From Kaistia sp. 32K (GTDB taxonomy: Bacteria > Pseudomonadota > Alphaproteobacteria > Rhizobiales > Kaistiaceae): 64,000 nt of DNA. Every line of letters begins with the position of its first letter. The stretch's first letter is position 1. Location of the stretch: contig NZ_AP024269.1 in NCBI RefSeq assembly GCF_016629525.1, positions 4,950,501 through 5,014,500 of the forward strand. Direction: 5' to 3'. Below are positions 1 to 9,581 of the stretch, piece by piece. The notes beneath the pieces were generated by a model. The model saw nothing but the letters and a program-made list of their open reading frames with translations. It was not told the DNA's origin and did no database searches. Both the position numbers and the translations under genes were made by a program.

Positions 1-1858
1 CGCGGCGCGAGGCCTCGGCCAGCCGCGGGATGGTGTTGAAGGCGTCGCGGCTGGTCAGGATCGAGAGGGCGCGGCCCGTCGGCGTCGCCTCGTCGTCCTC
101 GTCGGCGGATCCGGCGGCGGCGAGCGCCGCGTCGAGCCGGTCGATCACCGCCGCGCCGTCATGCTCGGCGTCGACATGGCGGACGGCGATGGCGCGGACG
201 AGCCGCAGCGCGGCTTCCGTGCGCTCGACATAGCGGCCGAGCCAGAACAGGTTCTCCGCCGCCCGGCTTGGCAAGGTCGAGGTGACCCGCTGCAGCGCGA
301 CCTTGTCGGGCGAGGCGAGCAGGGTCGTTTCCGCCACCGGCCCGTCGGAGAGCACCCAGACATCGGCCGAGGCGCCGCCCTGGTGCAGCGTCACGGCGCG
401 GGCGTCGGGCTGGTCGGAGATACGGCAGAAACCGCCCGGCATCACCGTCCAGCCATCGGGACCGCGCGCGACATAGAGGCGGAGGATGGACGGCCGCGGC
501 TCCAGCCGGGCCGTCTCGCCCTCGCCGCGCCAGACCGGCGTGGTCGAGAGCTTGACCGCTTCCTGGCCGACGAAATCGGTGCCGCGCCGGCCGAGCGCGC
601 GGATCAGGTCGGCCTTCCGTTCGGGATCGATGGCGCCGCCGAGCAGCGGGCCGCGATCGAGCAGGCCCGGCACGCTGCCGCCGAGCGCCGGCGCGATCAC
701 CATGCGGTCGAACTCGGCGACGACATGATCGCGCTCCAGCGTCTGGCCGCACCACCAGGTGGCGACGTTCGGCAGGATCAGATCCTCGCCGAGCACGCGG
801 CGGGCGAGGCCGGGCAGGAAGCCGAGCATGGCGCGCGCCTCGACCAGGCCGGCGCCGAGCGCGTTGGCGATGGCGACGTTCTTCTGGCGCACGGCGCCGG
901 CGAGGCCCGGCACGCCGAGCCGCGAGGCGGGGTTCAGCTCCAGCGGGTCGGCGAAATCGGCGTCGAGCCGGCGCAGCAGCACGTCGGCGCGCTTCAGGCC
1001 CGAGATGGTGCGCATGTAGACGGTGTCGTCGCGCACCGTCAGGTCGTCGCCCTCGACCAGCACGAAGCCGAGATAGCGGGCGAGATAGGCGTGCTCGAAA
1101 TAGGTCTCGTTGAGCGGTCCCGGCGTCAGCAGCGCGACGCGGGTCTCCTCATGCCGGTTCAGCGTGTTCAGCCCGGCGCGAAATTCCTGGAAGAAGCCGG
1201 CGAGGCGCTCGACATTGAAGGAGCGGAAGAGGTCGGGCAGGGCGCGCGACAGCGCGATGCGGTTTTCCAGCGCGTAGCCGGCGCCGGAAGGCGCCTGGGT
1301 GCGGTCGGAGACCACCCACCAGCGGCCGTCCGGCCCGCGCCCGACATCGACGGCGTAGAAGCGCAGGTGATGGCCGCCGACCGGCTCGGCGCCGACGAGG
1401 GGACGCAGGAATTCCGGGCTGCCGGCGATGATCGCGGCCGGCAGCGCGCCATCGGCGGCGAGCCTGCCGTCGCCATAGGCGTCGCCGAGAATGGCGTCGA
1501 GCAGCTTGGCGCGCTGGATCAGGCCGGCTTCCAGCCGCGCCCATTCCTTCGGCTCGATCAGGAACGGCATATGCGACAGCGGCCAGGGCCGCTCGTCGCC
1601 ATTCGCCTCGCCATAGACGCGGAAGACGACGCCGCTGTCGGCGAGATGGCGGTCGGCGAGCGCGAAGCGGTGCCGCACTTCCTTCGGCCCGAGATCGGCC
1701 ATGCTCTCGACGAAGCGCATCCAGTGCGGCCGGATCCGGCCATCGGCGCCGACGAGTTCGTCGGCGACGCCGGGCAGCGGCCGGTAGTTGGCGATCAGCC
1801 GCTCCGCGCGGTCGGCGGCGTCGCGGCTGCGTCGGGTTGCTTCCTTGCGCGTCACCAT
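1..1858 (-). CDS. Circularly permuted ATP-grasp / alpha-E fusion protein (3' end outside window)
   Basis: Minus-strand gene starting with ATG at 1858 and still open at base 1, so only about 619 residues are visible. The middle carries the permuted ATP-grasp signature NETYFEHAYLARYLG followed by a basic RADVLLRRLD stretch. From about residue 525 the alpha-E (DUF403) motif AENLFWLGRYVER begins. Known members have both domains in about 840 residues, so roughly a quarter is missing off the left edge. The ATG lies 4 bases past the stop of the transglutaminase/DUF2126 gene, so the two are co-transcribed. Comparative genomics places such genes in a predicted amide- or peptide-ligating system with unknown product; its activity here is inference. 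A long open frame on the opposite strand over the same bases is a GC-driven shadow. Confidence 0.88.
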   Translation of the reverse strand, partial: MVTRKEATRRSRDAADRAERLIANYRPLPGVADELVGADGRIRPHWMRFVESMADLGPKEVRHRFALADRHLADSGVVFRVYGEANGDERPWPLSHMPFLIEPKEWARLEAGLIQRAKLLDAILGDAYGDGRLAADGALPAAIIAGSPEFLRPLVGAEPVGGHHLRFYAVDVGRGPDGRWWVVSDRTQAPSGAGYALENRIALSRALPDLFRSFNVERLAGFFQEFRAGLNTLNRHEETRVALLTPGPLNETYFEHAYLARYLGFVLVEGDDLTVRDDTVYMRTISGLKRADVLLRRLDADFADPLELNPASRLGVPGLAGAVRQKNVAIANALGAGLVEARAMLGFLPGLARRVLGEDLILPNVATWWCGQTLERDHVVAEFDRMVIAPALGGSVPGLLDRGPLLGGAIDPERKADLIRALGRRGTDFVGQEAVKLSTTPVWRGEGETARLEPRPSILRLYVARGPDGWTVMPGGFCRISDQPDARAVTLHQGGASADVWVLSDGPVAETTLLASPDKVALQRVTSTLPSRAAENLFWLGRYVERTEAALRLVRAIAVRHVDAEHDGAAVIDRLDAALAAAGSADEDDEATPTGRALSILTSRDAFNTIPRLAEASRR

Positions 1859-1862
1859 CGCC

Positions 1863-4800
1863 TCAGAGGTTGGCCGGACGACGCAGGTCGAGCGTCGTCG
1901 GGAATTCGGGCGAGCCGCTCTCCGGCATCGGCATGAAGCGACCCCCGGTATGGCCGATCGCCTCGAAGCGCGCCAGCCGGCGCGCCTCCGCCTCGTAGGA
2001 ATTGACCGGGAAGGTGTCGTAGTTGCGGCCGCCCGGATGGGCGACGTGGTAGACGCAGCCGCCGAGCGAGCGCTCCGACCAGCCGTCGACGATGTCGAAG
2101 GTGAGCGGCGCGTGGGCGGGGATCGTCGGATGCAGCCCGCGCGCCGGCTGCCATGCCTTGTAGCGGACGCCGGCGACGAACTGGCCGGCGGTTCCCGTCG
2201 AGGTCATCGGCACGCGGCGGCCGTTGCAGGCGATGATGTGGCGGCGCGGGTCGAAGCCCTCGGCCTTGACCTGGATGCGCTCGACGGAACTGTCGACATA
2301 GCGCACCGTGCCGCCGATCGCGCCTTCCTCGCCCAGCACATGCCAGGGCTCCAGCGCCTGCCGCAGCTCCAGCTTGACGCCCTGCTGCTCGATCGCGCCG
2401 ATGAAGGGGAAGCGGAACTCGCGCTGCGCCTCGAACCAGACGGGATCGAAGGCGTAGCCGGCCTGGCTGAGATCGCCGAGCACGTCGAGGAAATCCGCGC
2501 CGACGAAATGCGGCAGCATGAAGCGGTCGTGCAGCTGCGTGCCCCAGCGCATCAGCGCGCCCTGCTGCGGGATCCGCCACAGCATGGCGATCAGCGCCCG
2601 CACCAGCAGCTGCTGCGCGAGCGACATGCGGTAGTCGGGCGGCATCTCGAAGGAGCGGAACTCGACCAGGCCGAGCCGGCCGGTCGGCCCGTCCGGCGAA
2701 TAGAGCTTGTCGATGCAGATCTCGGTGCGATGCGTGTTGCCGGTGACGTCGACCAGCAGGTTGCGGAACAGCCGGTCGACCAGCCAGGGCGGCGGCTCGT
2801 TGCCGCTGTTTGGTCCCGGCACGGCGGCGAGCGCGATCTCCAGCTCGTAGAGCCCGTCATGTCGCGCCTCGTCGATGCGCGGCGCCTGGCTGGTCGGGCC
2901 GATGAACAGGCCGGAGAACAGGTAGGAGAGCGAGGGATGGCGCTGCCAGTAGAGCACCAGGCTCTTCAGAAGGTCCGGCCGGCGCAGGAACGGGCTGTCG
3001 GCCGGATGGGCGCCGCCGACCACGACATGATTGCCGCCGCCGGTGCCGGTGTGGCGGCCGTCGGTCATGAACTTTTCCGTGCCGAGGCGCGACAGCCGCG
3101 CTTCCTCATAGAGCGTGCGCGTGATGCCGACGCATTCGTCCCAGCTCGCGGCCGGCTGCACGTTGACCTCGATCACGCCGGGATCCGGCGTCACCTTGAC
3201 GACGTGGAGGCGCGGGTCGATCGGCGGCGGATAGCCCTCGACATGCACGGCGAGACCGAGTGCACGGGCTGATTCCTCGAGCGTCGCCAGCAGCTCCAGA
3301 TAATCCTCGAGCCGTTCGGTCGGCGGCATGAACACGCAGAGCCGGCCGTCGCGCGGCTCGACCGAGAGCGCCGTGCGCACCGACGAGCCGGGCGTCAGAT
3401 ATTGCTCGACCCGTTCCTCATGGTCGCCTTCGGCGGTGTCGGAGCCGGCCGCCGAAAGCCGCGCCATCTCCTCGGCGCGCCGCGCCGCGTCGTTGCGGGC
3501 GAGCTGCTCGGGATCGGGCAGCGGCGCGGTGATCGAGCCGGGGTCGCGCTGCACGATGAACGGATAGGACGACACCGGCACATAGGGCAGCGAGGCGAGC
3601 GGCAGGCGGAAGCCGACCGGGCTGTCGCCGGGCACCAAGAACATCTTGCCGCGCCGGAGCGGCCACTTTTCCGACATCCAGCGCTTATCGCTCGCCTGCG
3701 CCTGCCAGCGCTGCACCGGCAGGATGTAGCCGGACGGCTCGGCGAGGCCTCGCTCGAACACGCGGGCGATACGGGCGCGGGCCTCCGGGTCGTCGAGCTT
3801 CGATTCGGCCGGGGTGACGTTTTCCGGCAGCTCGGCTTCCTTGAGGATCCAGTGCGCCGGATCCTCATAGGCCGGCACGACGTGATCGGCCGAGATGCCC
3901 AGCCGCCCGGAGAGGTCGGCGAGCAGCGCGCCGGCCTGGTCCGGCGTCGCCCGCAGGTCGTCGTCCTCGGCGGCGATCAGGCTGGGATCACGCCAGATCG
4001 GCTTGCCGTCCTTGCGCCAGTAGAGCGCGAAGGTCCAGCGCGGCAGGCTCTCGCCCGGATACCATTTGCCCTGGCCGTAATGCAGGAATCCGCCCGGCGC
4101 GAAGCGGTCACGCAGGCGGCGGATCAACTCGTCGGCGCGTTCACGCTTGGTCGGGCCGACGGCCTCCGTGTTCCATTCCGGCGCCTCGTAATCGTCGATC
4201 GAGACGAAGGTCGGCTCGCCGCCCATGGTGAGCCGGACGTCCTCGCTTGCAAGGTCGGCGTCGACCCGGTTGCCGAGCGCGTCGAGCGCCGCCCAGCTCT
4301 CGTCCGAGAAGGGGAGGGTGACGCGGGGATTTTCGGCGACCCGGTCGACCCGCATCTCGAACTCGAACGCGGTCTCCGTGCCGGGATCGGCGGCGAAGGA
4401 ACCGGTGATGGGGGCTGCCGAGCGGAAATGCGGCGTGGCGCAGAGCGGCAGGTGGCCCTCGCCGGTGAAGAGGCCCGAGGTCGGGTCCATGCCGATCCAG
4501 CCGGCGCCGGGGATGTAGACCTCGGCCCAGGCGTGCAGATCGGTGAAGTCGACCGCCGTGCCGGCCGGGCCGTCGAGGGCGACGACGTCGGGCTTCAGCT
4601 GGATCAGGTAGCCGGACACGAAGCGGGCGGCGAGGCCCAGATGGCGCAGGATCTCGACCAGCAGCCAGCCGGAATCGCGGCAGGAGCCGGCGCGCGACGA
4701 CAGCGTTTCCTCCGGCGTCTGCACGCCCGGCTCCATACGGATCAGATAGCGGATGTCGTTCTGCAGGCGCTGGTTGATCGCGACCAGGAAGTCGACGATC

Positions 4801-5219
4801 TGCATTTTTTCGCGCGGGATCGTCGCCAGGAACTCTGCCAGCAGGGGACCTGCCGGCTCCGGTTCCAGATAGGCGGCGAGCTCCTCGGCGAGCGCCGGCT
4901 CATAGGCGAAGGGAAACTGCTCGGCATAGGGTTCGACGAAGAAATCGAACGGGTTGTAGACCTCGAGCTCGGCGAGCAGGTCGACCTCGACGGCGAATTC
5001 CGTCGTCTTCTCCGGAAAGACGAAGCGCGCCTGCCAGTTGCCGTGCGGATCCTGCTGCCAGTTCACGAAATGGTTGGCCGGCGTCACCTTGAGCGAATAG
5101 CTCGGCACCTTGGTTCGGCAATGCGGAGCCGGGCGCAGCCGGATCACCTGCGGTCCCAGCGCGACGGGCCGGTCATAGCGATAGCGGGTGACGTGGCGAA
5201 GCGCGGCTCGGATCGACAT
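1863..5219 (-). CDS. Transglutaminase-like / DUF2126 two-domain protein
   Basis: Protein of 1118 residues. An in-frame start 70 codons upstream exists, but the conserved family start ([18 protein letters not shown]) is at ATG 5219. Residues 1-80 are the beta-rich domain that precedes bacterial transglutaminase-like proteases. The papain-fold core shows Cys180 in [10 protein letters not shown], His229 in [10 protein letters not shown] and Asp245 in GMDPTSG, a complete triad. From about residue 330 (TMGGEPTF) to the end it is DUF2126, which has been proposed to share the glutamine-synthetase/amidoligase fold. It is the upstream partner of the ATP-grasp/alpha-E gene, 4 bp away. The pair probably makes or trims an amide-linked product in the cytosol; the substrate is unknown. 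Confidence 0.9.
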   Translation of the reverse strand: MSIRAALRHVTRYRYDRPVALGPQVIRLRPAPHCRTKVPSYSLKVTPANHFVNWQQDPHGNWQARFVFPEKTTEFAVEVDLLAELEVYNPFDFFVEPYAEQFPFAYEPALAEELAAYLEPEPAGPLLAEFLATIPREKMQIVDFLVAINQRLQNDIRYLIRMEPGVQTPEETLSSRAGSCRDSGWLLVEILRHLGLAARFVSGYLIQLKPDVVALDGPAGTAVDFTDLHAWAEVYIPGAGWIGMDPTSGLFTGEGHLPLCATPHFRSAAPITGSFAADPGTETAFEFEMRVDRVAENPRVTLPFSDESWAALDALGNRVDADLASEDVRLTMGGEPTFVSIDDYEAPEWNTEAVGPTKRERADELIRRLRDRFAPGGFLHYGQGKWYPGESLPRWTFALYWRKDGKPIWRDPSLIAAEDDDLRATPDQAGALLADLSGRLGISADHVVPAYEDPAHWILKEAELPENVTPAESKLDDPEARARIARVFERGLAEPSGYILPVQRWQAQASDKRWMSEKWPLRRGKMFLVPGDSPVGFRLPLASLPYVPVSSYPFIVQRDPGSITAPLPDPEQLARNDAARRAEEMARLSAAGSDTAEGDHEERVEQYLTPGSSVRTALSVEPRDGRLCVFMPPTERLEDYLELLATLEESARALGLAVHVEGYPPPIDPRLHVVKVTPDPGVIEVNVQPAASWDECVGITRTLYEEARLSRLGTEKFMTDGRHTGTGGGNHVVVGGAHPADSPFLRRPDLLKSLVLYWQRHPSLSYLFSGLFIGPTSQAPRIDEARHDGLYELEIALAAVPGPNSGNEPPPWLVDRLFRNLLVDVTGNTHRTEICIDKLYSPDGPTGRLGLVEFRSFEMPPDYRMSLAQQLLVRALIAMLWRIPQQGALMRWGTQLHDRFMLPHFVGADFLDVLGDLSQAGYAFDPVWFEAQREFRFPFIGAIEQQGVKLELRQALEPWHVLGEEGAIGGTVRYVDSSVERIQVKAEGFDPRRHIIACNGRRVPMTSTGTAGQFVAGVRYKAWQPARGLHPTIPAHAPLTFDIVDGWSERSLGGCVYHVAHPGGRNYDTFPVNSYEAEARRLARFEAIGHTGGRFMPMPESGSPEFPTTLDLRRPANL

Positions 5220-5444
5220 GCGGTCAGGCTCTCCATGGGCGTCGCAGGGACGGGCACACCAACCAGAAGCAGCAAGATTCACGCCACCGGCGCGCGTCCG
5301 CCCGAAGCTTAGGGCAGGAGAGGCCCGGTTTGAAACAGCGGTTTGAGGTTGAAGCCCGATTGCCCCGCCGGCCTCTTCATCTCTCCCAAAGCGGCCCTGC
5401 AGAACATCGAAGGTTGCCATGCGGCCCACTGCTTATGGGCAGGG

Positions 5445-5574
5445 CACCGTCGCCCCAGCAGAGGCCGGGGCCCATGAACACTGGCCAAGAAAGCTTAAGC
5501 GATAAGAAAGCTTGGCCCAGCCTATCGGCCACAGGGCTGTGTGTCTGGATCCCGGCCTTCGCCGGGATGACGGC
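5445..5574. repeat. Family A REPIN-like repeat, copy 1 (GTCGCCCC variant)
   Basis: Two imperfect palindromes in inverted orientation. The left (5445-5476) has the core CGTCGCCCC...GGGGCCCATG. The right (5546-5574) has TGGATCCCGGCC...GGGATGACG. Both arms and part of the spacer (GGCCAAGAAAGCTT, CAGCCTATCGGCCACAGG) recur in inverse orientation at 35570-35680. It lies in the 571-bp gene-free stretch 5220-5790. Confidence 0.8.
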
Positions 5575-5624
5575 GGAGGGTGCACGATCCGAATCGCGCG
5601 ATAAAGGCGGTGTTGCGCGAAGGC

Positions 5625-5772
5625 CTCCCCATGGGAGAGGCGAAGCAAGCAAGACCCTCACCCAACCCTCCCCCGCGAGCGGGCGAGGGCTTTTCGGCCG
5701 GCGTGGCGCGGATCGGGCAACCGACGCGGTGGGCCCCCTCTCCCGCTGGCGGGAGAGGGCTGGCGTGAGGGC
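5625..5772. repeat. Family B inverted-repeat element filling the rest of the 5220-5790 gap
   Basis: A half element CTCCCCATGGGAGAGG (about 5628-5643) is followed by a bipartite unit. Its left arm CCCTCACCCAACCCTC starts near 5654 and its right arm GGCGGGAGAGGGCTGGCG ends near 5772. Close relatives occur at 31770-31910 and 48459-48521. Apart from these repeats and the copy 1 REPIN I see no gene, RNA or clear promoter in 5220-5790; small open frames there are translations of the repeats. Confidence 0.7.
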
Positions 5773-5790
5773 CCGCCAGGGCGTTGCTGC

Positions 5791-6765
5791 CTACATCTTC
5801 ACCACGGTCGAGCGGAATTTCGACGCGAGGTACTCGCCGGAGCCGACCGGCGGGTACTTGGCCGTCTCGCCTTCTCGCAGGCAGGTCGGGATGCAGGCGA
5901 TCTCGGCGTCCCAGTTCGGCTGGTGGAAGAAGGCCATCGACTGGCGCCGGGCCGAACGGCCGAGGTCGCGCGGCGGGATGGTGACGCGGTGCAGCGTCGA
6001 TTTCCACTGGTCGTTGGTCCAGCGCTGCATGAGATCGCCGATATTGATGACGAAGCTGTCGGGGATCGCCGGGACGCGGTGCCACTGGCCGTCGAGGCCC
6101 AGCACTTCCAGGCCGCCCGGCGCGTCTTCCTGCATCAAAATGGTGATCGAGCCATAGTCGGAATGCTCGCCGGCGCGTAGCTGGCCGGGGACCGGATCCT
6201 CCGTCAGGTCGGGATAGTTCAGCAGCCGCAGCGCGCTCGCCTCATGATCGATGAAGCGGTCGAAATAGGTTTCCTCGAGGTCGAGCGCGAGGGCGAAGAA
6301 GCGCATGACGCGGCCGGCCAGCGCCGACATCTCGCGATAATAGGCCTGCGTCGCGACGCGGAATTCGTCGCCGCCGAGCGGCCAGGGATTGGCCGAGAAG
6401 ACGAAGGCCTCGGCGTCGTCGGCGGGCTTGTGGTCGAGCCGCTGGAAGGCGGACGGGCCGAAGGAGAAGGTCTCCTTCAGATCGGCCGGCTTCGTCTGGC
6501 CGAGCGAGGCGGCGAGCGTCTCGCCCTTGACCGGACTGTAGCCATAGGGATAGCCCGGATAGGGCATGACGGCGGAGAGCTTCTCGTCGAGCGGGCGATC
6601 GAAATAGGCGCGGGCCGCGTCCCAGCCGCGTTGCACGACGGCGCGGTCGGCGCCATGACCGGTGATGAGGAAGAAGCCCGTCTCGCGGCAGGTGCGGCCG
6701 ATCGCGTCGGCGATCGCACGGGAGCCTCGGGGATCGGAGAGATCGATGACTGGGATGAAAGACAT
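5791..6765 (-). CDS. 2-oxoglutarate/Fe(II)-dependent oxygenase, isopenicillin N synthase family
   Basis: A 324-residue protein with ATG at 6765 preceded by AGGAAATCC. The N-terminal region (IPVIDLSDP, FFLITGHG) is the non-haem dioxygenase N domain. The C-terminal jelly-roll holds the iron ligands His201 and Asp203 (HSDYG) and His259 (STLHRV), with the 2-oxoglutarate-binding pair Arg274 and Ser276 (RRQSMAFF). All catalytic positions are present, so it should be an active hydroxylase/oxidase using O2 and 2-oxoglutarate. The substrate cannot be deduced. Neighbours are unrelated and it appears monocistronic, read divergently from the DUF1624 gene. Confidence 0.9.
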   Translation of the reverse strand: MSFIPVIDLSDPRGSRAIADAIGRTCRETGFFLITGHGADRAVVQRGWDAARAYFDRPLDEKLSAVMPYPGYPYGYSPVKGETLAASLGQTKPADLKETFSFGPSAFQRLDHKPADDAEAFVFSANPWPLGGDEFRVATQAYYREMSALAGRVMRFFALALDLEETYFDRFIDHEASALRLLNYPDLTEDPVPGQLRAGEHSDYGSITILMQEDAPGGLEVLGLDGQWHRVPAIPDSFVINIGDLMQRWTNDQWKSTLHRVTIPPRDLGRSARRQSMAFFHQPNWDAEIACIPTCLREGETAKYPPVGSGEYLASKFRSTVVKM

Positions 6766-6877
6766 GGATTTCCTGGCGGCATGACTAAATTGCAGGTTGA
6801 GACTACGAACCTCCCGCAGCCTTGGAAACCGTCAATCGGCGCAGATCGCCGATGCGGGATTGTCCGGGAGATTGCTC

Positions 6878-7915
6878 ATGAATGAGGCAGCGGCCACGGC
6901 CGTGGAAGCGCAGCCGGGAGCCCCGGCGACGGCCGCCCGTTCGTCGCGGATCGCCGCGCTCGACGTGGCGCGCGGCGTGGCGCTCGTCTGCATGGCGATC
7001 TTTCACGGCGCCTGGGACGTCGCCTTCCTGCATCTCGTCCGCTTCGATCCCGGCGCCTCGATCGGCTGGATCGTCTTCGCCCGCGCCATCGCCGGCTCCT
7101 TCCTGATGCTGGTCGGCATCAGCCTGGTGCTCTCGGTCCGCAACGGCTTCCGTCTCCGGCCCTATCTGACGCGGCTGGCGATGATCGTCGCGGCGGCGGC
7201 GCTGGTCTCGCTCGCCACCTATTTCGTCATGCCGGAAGGCTGGATCTTCTTCGGCATCCTGCACCAGATCGCGCTCGCCAGCGTGCTGGGCCTCCTCTTC
7301 CTGCGGCTGCCGCCGCGCGGGATCTTCCTCGCCGCCGTCGCCGTCTTCGCCCTGCCGTTCTTCTTCCGCTCCGCCATCTTCGCGCAGCCGGCGCTCTGGT
7401 GGGTCGGCCTCGCGCCGAAGCCGCCGGCCTCGTTCGACTATGTGCCCCTCTTCCCCTGGTTCGGCGTCGTGCTGTTCGGCATGGCGGCGGCGAAGCTCGG
7501 CGTCGCGCTCGGCTGGGACAAATGGCTCGCCGGCTGGCAGCCGCGCTTTGCGCCCGCGCGCTGGCTCGCCTTTGGCGGCCGCCATTCGCTCGCCGTCTAC
7601 CTGATCCACCAGCCGATCCTCTATGCGATCTTCTTCGGCCTCGCCGCCGTCTTCGCCCCGAACGCGGCCGAGAACGACGCCCGCGCCGATTGCGTCGAGC
7701 GCTGCGTCGCGATCGGCAAGAGCGAGGCCGATTGCCAGACCTATTGCGGCTGCGTGTTCGGCGATCTCAAGGACAAGAAGCTGACCGCCCCGTTCCTGGC
7801 CCGCACGCTGAACGACGACCAGACGACGCGGCTGCAGGAGACGATCGCCGTCTGTTCCGCCACGACCTTTCCCCCCGTCGACGAGACGCCGGACGCGGCG
7901 CCGCAGCAGCCGTAG
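6878..7915 (+). CDS. DUF1624 (heparan-alpha-glucosaminide N-acetyltransferase catalytic-like) membrane protein
   Basis: ATG at 6878 gives 345 residues; a longer frame upstream lacks conserved sequence. The family opening SRIAALDVARGVALVCMAIF is present, followed by HGAWD and about eight hydrophobic segments, placing it in the inner membrane. The family is related to acyltransferases that move acetyl groups across membranes to sugars. The last 80 residues form a hydrophilic tail with a cysteine cluster (CVERC, CQTYCGC) and a further Cys before the end, possibly disulphide-bonded or metal-binding. A mannitol-dehydrogenase-family gene follows 15 bp downstream on the same strand, so co-transcription is likely. 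The acceptor substrate is unknown. Confidence 0.85.
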   Translation: MNEAAATAVEAQPGAPATAARSSRIAALDVARGVALVCMAIFHGAWDVAFLHLVRFDPGASIGWIVFARAIAGSFLMLVGISLVLSVRNGFRLRPYLTRLAMIVAAAALVSLATYFVMPEGWIFFGILHQIALASVLGLLFLRLPPRGIFLAAVAVFALPFFFRSAIFAQPALWWVGLAPKPPASFDYVPLFPWFGVVLFGMAAAKLGVALGWDKWLAGWQPRFAPARWLAFGGRHSLAVYLIHQPILYAIFFGLAAVFAPNAAENDARADCVERCVAIGKSEADCQTYCGCVFGDLKDKKLTAPFLARTLNDDQTTRLQETIAVCSATTFPPVDETPDAAPQQP

Positions 7916-7930
7916 ATTTCGAGGATCCCG

Positions 7931-9046
7931 ATGACCGACCCCGTCCGCACGCCGATCGTCCAGTTCGGCACCAGCCGCTTCCTGCAGGCGCATGCCGATC
8001 TCTTCCTGTCCGAGGCGCGGGCCCGCGGCCAGAATGTCGGCCCCGTCACCATCGTGCAGACGACGGCCTCCGGCGCCCGTTCCGGCCGGCTCAAGGCGTT
8101 CGACGGCACGCCGATCCCGATTGTTGTCCGCGGTATCGAGGCGGGCGCCCCGGTCGAGCGCACGGCCGAGGTCACCTGCCTGGTGCGCGGCCTCTCGGCC
8201 GTGGAGCAATGGGATGAGGTCGAGCGCATCGTCGTCGAGGAAGCGGAAACGCTGATCTCCAACACGTCGGACGCCGGCTTCGCGCTGGTCGAGGGCGAAC
8301 GCCTCGGCGCCGGCGTGCCGCGGTCGTTTCCGCTGAAGCTCCTGAAGCTGCTCGCCGCCCGCCATGCTGCCGGCGGCGCGCCGCTGACGCTGCTGCCCTG
8401 CGAGCTGATCCCGCACAATGGCGACGTGCTGAAGGCGCTCCTGCAGAAGCTCGCCGTCGAGAACGGTCTTTCGCCCGCCTTCCAGGATTGGTTCTCGTCC
8501 TGCGTCTTCGCCAATTCGCTGGTCGACCGCATCGTCTCCGAGCCGATCGAGCCGGCCGGCGCGGTGGCCGAGCCCTATGCGCTCTGGGCGATCGAGAAGC
8601 AGCCGGGCCTCGTCGCGCCCTGCATCCACCCGAATGTGCTGATGGTTGACGATCTCGCCCGCTATGAGCGCTTGAAGCTCTTCATCCTCAATCTCGGCCA
8701 CACGGTGCTCGCCGAATGGTGGCGGCAGGAGGGCCGGAGCGAGGGCGAGCTGGTGCGCGAGATCGTCGCCGACCCGGCGCTGAGGGCACGGCTCGACGCC
8801 GTCTATGACGAAGAGGTGCTGCCGATCTTCGCCGCCGGCGGCGTCGCCGAGGCGCCTTCCTATCGCGCCAGCGTGCTGGAGCGCTTCGAGAACCCGTATC
8901 TGGCGCACCGTTTGGCCGAGATCTTCGGCAACCACGCCGAGAAGAAGCGCCGCCGCATCGGCGGCCTGCTCGCCTGGAAGCAGGCGATCGGCCTCGACCT
9001 CCAGACGCCGAAGCTCGAGGCGATTTTGGCATCCGACATCGGGTGA
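7931..9046 (+). CDS. Mannitol dehydrogenase family reductase (tagaturonate/fructuronate reductase-like)
   Basis: A 371-residue protein. The start IVQFGTSRFLQAHADLF is the N-terminal nucleotide-binding region typical of polyol-specific long-chain dehydrogenases. LLPCELIPHNGDVLKALL and FANSLVDRIV match the family's middle region. The helical C-terminal domain contains KLFILNLGHTVLAEWW, with catalytic-type Lys, Asn and His. It is shorter than mannitol dehydrogenase (about 490) and closer in style to UxaB-like altronate/tagaturonate enzymes. It should interconvert a ketose or keto-acid and a polyol or aldonate with NAD(H). No uronate catabolic genes are nearby, so the substrate is unassigned. Confidence 0.82.
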   Translation: MTDPVRTPIVQFGTSRFLQAHADLFLSEARARGQNVGPVTIVQTTASGARSGRLKAFDGTPIPIVVRGIEAGAPVERTAEVTCLVRGLSAVEQWDEVERIVVEEAETLISNTSDAGFALVEGERLGAGVPRSFPLKLLKLLAARHAAGGAPLTLLPCELIPHNGDVLKALLQKLAVENGLSPAFQDWFSSCVFANSLVDRIVSEPIEPAGAVAEPYALWAIEKQPGLVAPCIHPNVLMVDDLARYERLKLFILNLGHTVLAEWWRQEGRSEGELVREIVADPALRARLDAVYDEEVLPIFAAGGVAEAPSYRASVLERFENPYLAHRLAEIFGNHAEKKRRRIGGLLAWKQAIGLDLQTPKLEAILASDIG

Positions 9047-9075
9047 GTGGGGCGCAAGGGGGGGAGGGCAGGTCG

Positions 9076-9203
9076 CTTCACCTCTCCCATGGGGAGAGGT
9101 CGACGGCCGCAGGCCGGCGGGTGAGGGGTTCAGGCCTCACCGGTGAGATCGCATCCCCTCACCCGGAGCTTCGCTCCGACCTCTCCCCATGGGAGAGGTG
9201 AAG
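9076..9203. repeat. Family B element with perfect 27-nt terminal inverted repeat
   Basis: The 27 bases at 9076-9102 (containing CCTCTCCCATGGGGAGAGG) recur as an exact reverse complement at 9177-9203, around a 74-nt centre. It starts 30 bp after the reductase stop and could fold into a long cruciform or RNA hairpin, perhaps with a termination or mRNA-stability role. No open frame inside. Confidence 0.8.
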
Positions 9204-9301
9204 GGGCGATGCGGATCGAGGAGTAGCTCGTTCTGCCACCAAGGGGAGGGAGCGCGTCTCTCGCTGCGGCCAGGATTGGCTCCCCCGTCGCCCCCCACTC
9301 G

Positions 9302-9404
9302 CCGTCATCCCGGGCTTGACCCGGGATCCATTTCCGCCGGGTTGTGTCACGTGAAACGCCCCATGCCTCGGCCCCTGTGGATCCCTGCTTTCGCAGGGAT
9401 GACG
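9302..9404. repeat. Family A REPIN-like repeat, copy 2
   Basis: Left arm 9303-9330 (CGTCATCCCGGGCTTGACCC...), right arm 9377-9404 (TGGATCCCTGCTTTCGCAGG...), inverted relative to each other with a 46-nt spacer. With the family B element it accounts for most of the 535-bp gap 9047-9581. The remaining 9405-9581 holds nothing I can identify. Confidence 0.85.
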
Positions 9405-9581
9405 GGGAGGGTGGAGTGACGGCGGAGCCAGGTGACGGCAGCGGCGAGCGCCGGTTGATGGCGCGTGGGACGACGGGAGCGTGGATCGCCGATCCCGGCA
9501 ATCCGGTCGTCAACGATCCCCAATAACGGCCAACGAAGTCGGTCGACCGCCAGCAGCCGGTCGAACCAGCGGCCCTACCGC

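Noticed and set aside
161..1936. Long open frame on the plus strand opposite the ATP-grasp/alpha-E gene
   Set aside because: Arg/Gly/Ala/Asp-rich translation with no motifs; the minus strand carries clear family signatures over the same bases.
3402..5312. 636-codon plus-strand open frame opposite the transglutaminase/DUF2126 gene
   Set aside because: Low-complexity antisense shadow; the minus-strand protein has a complete catalytic triad.
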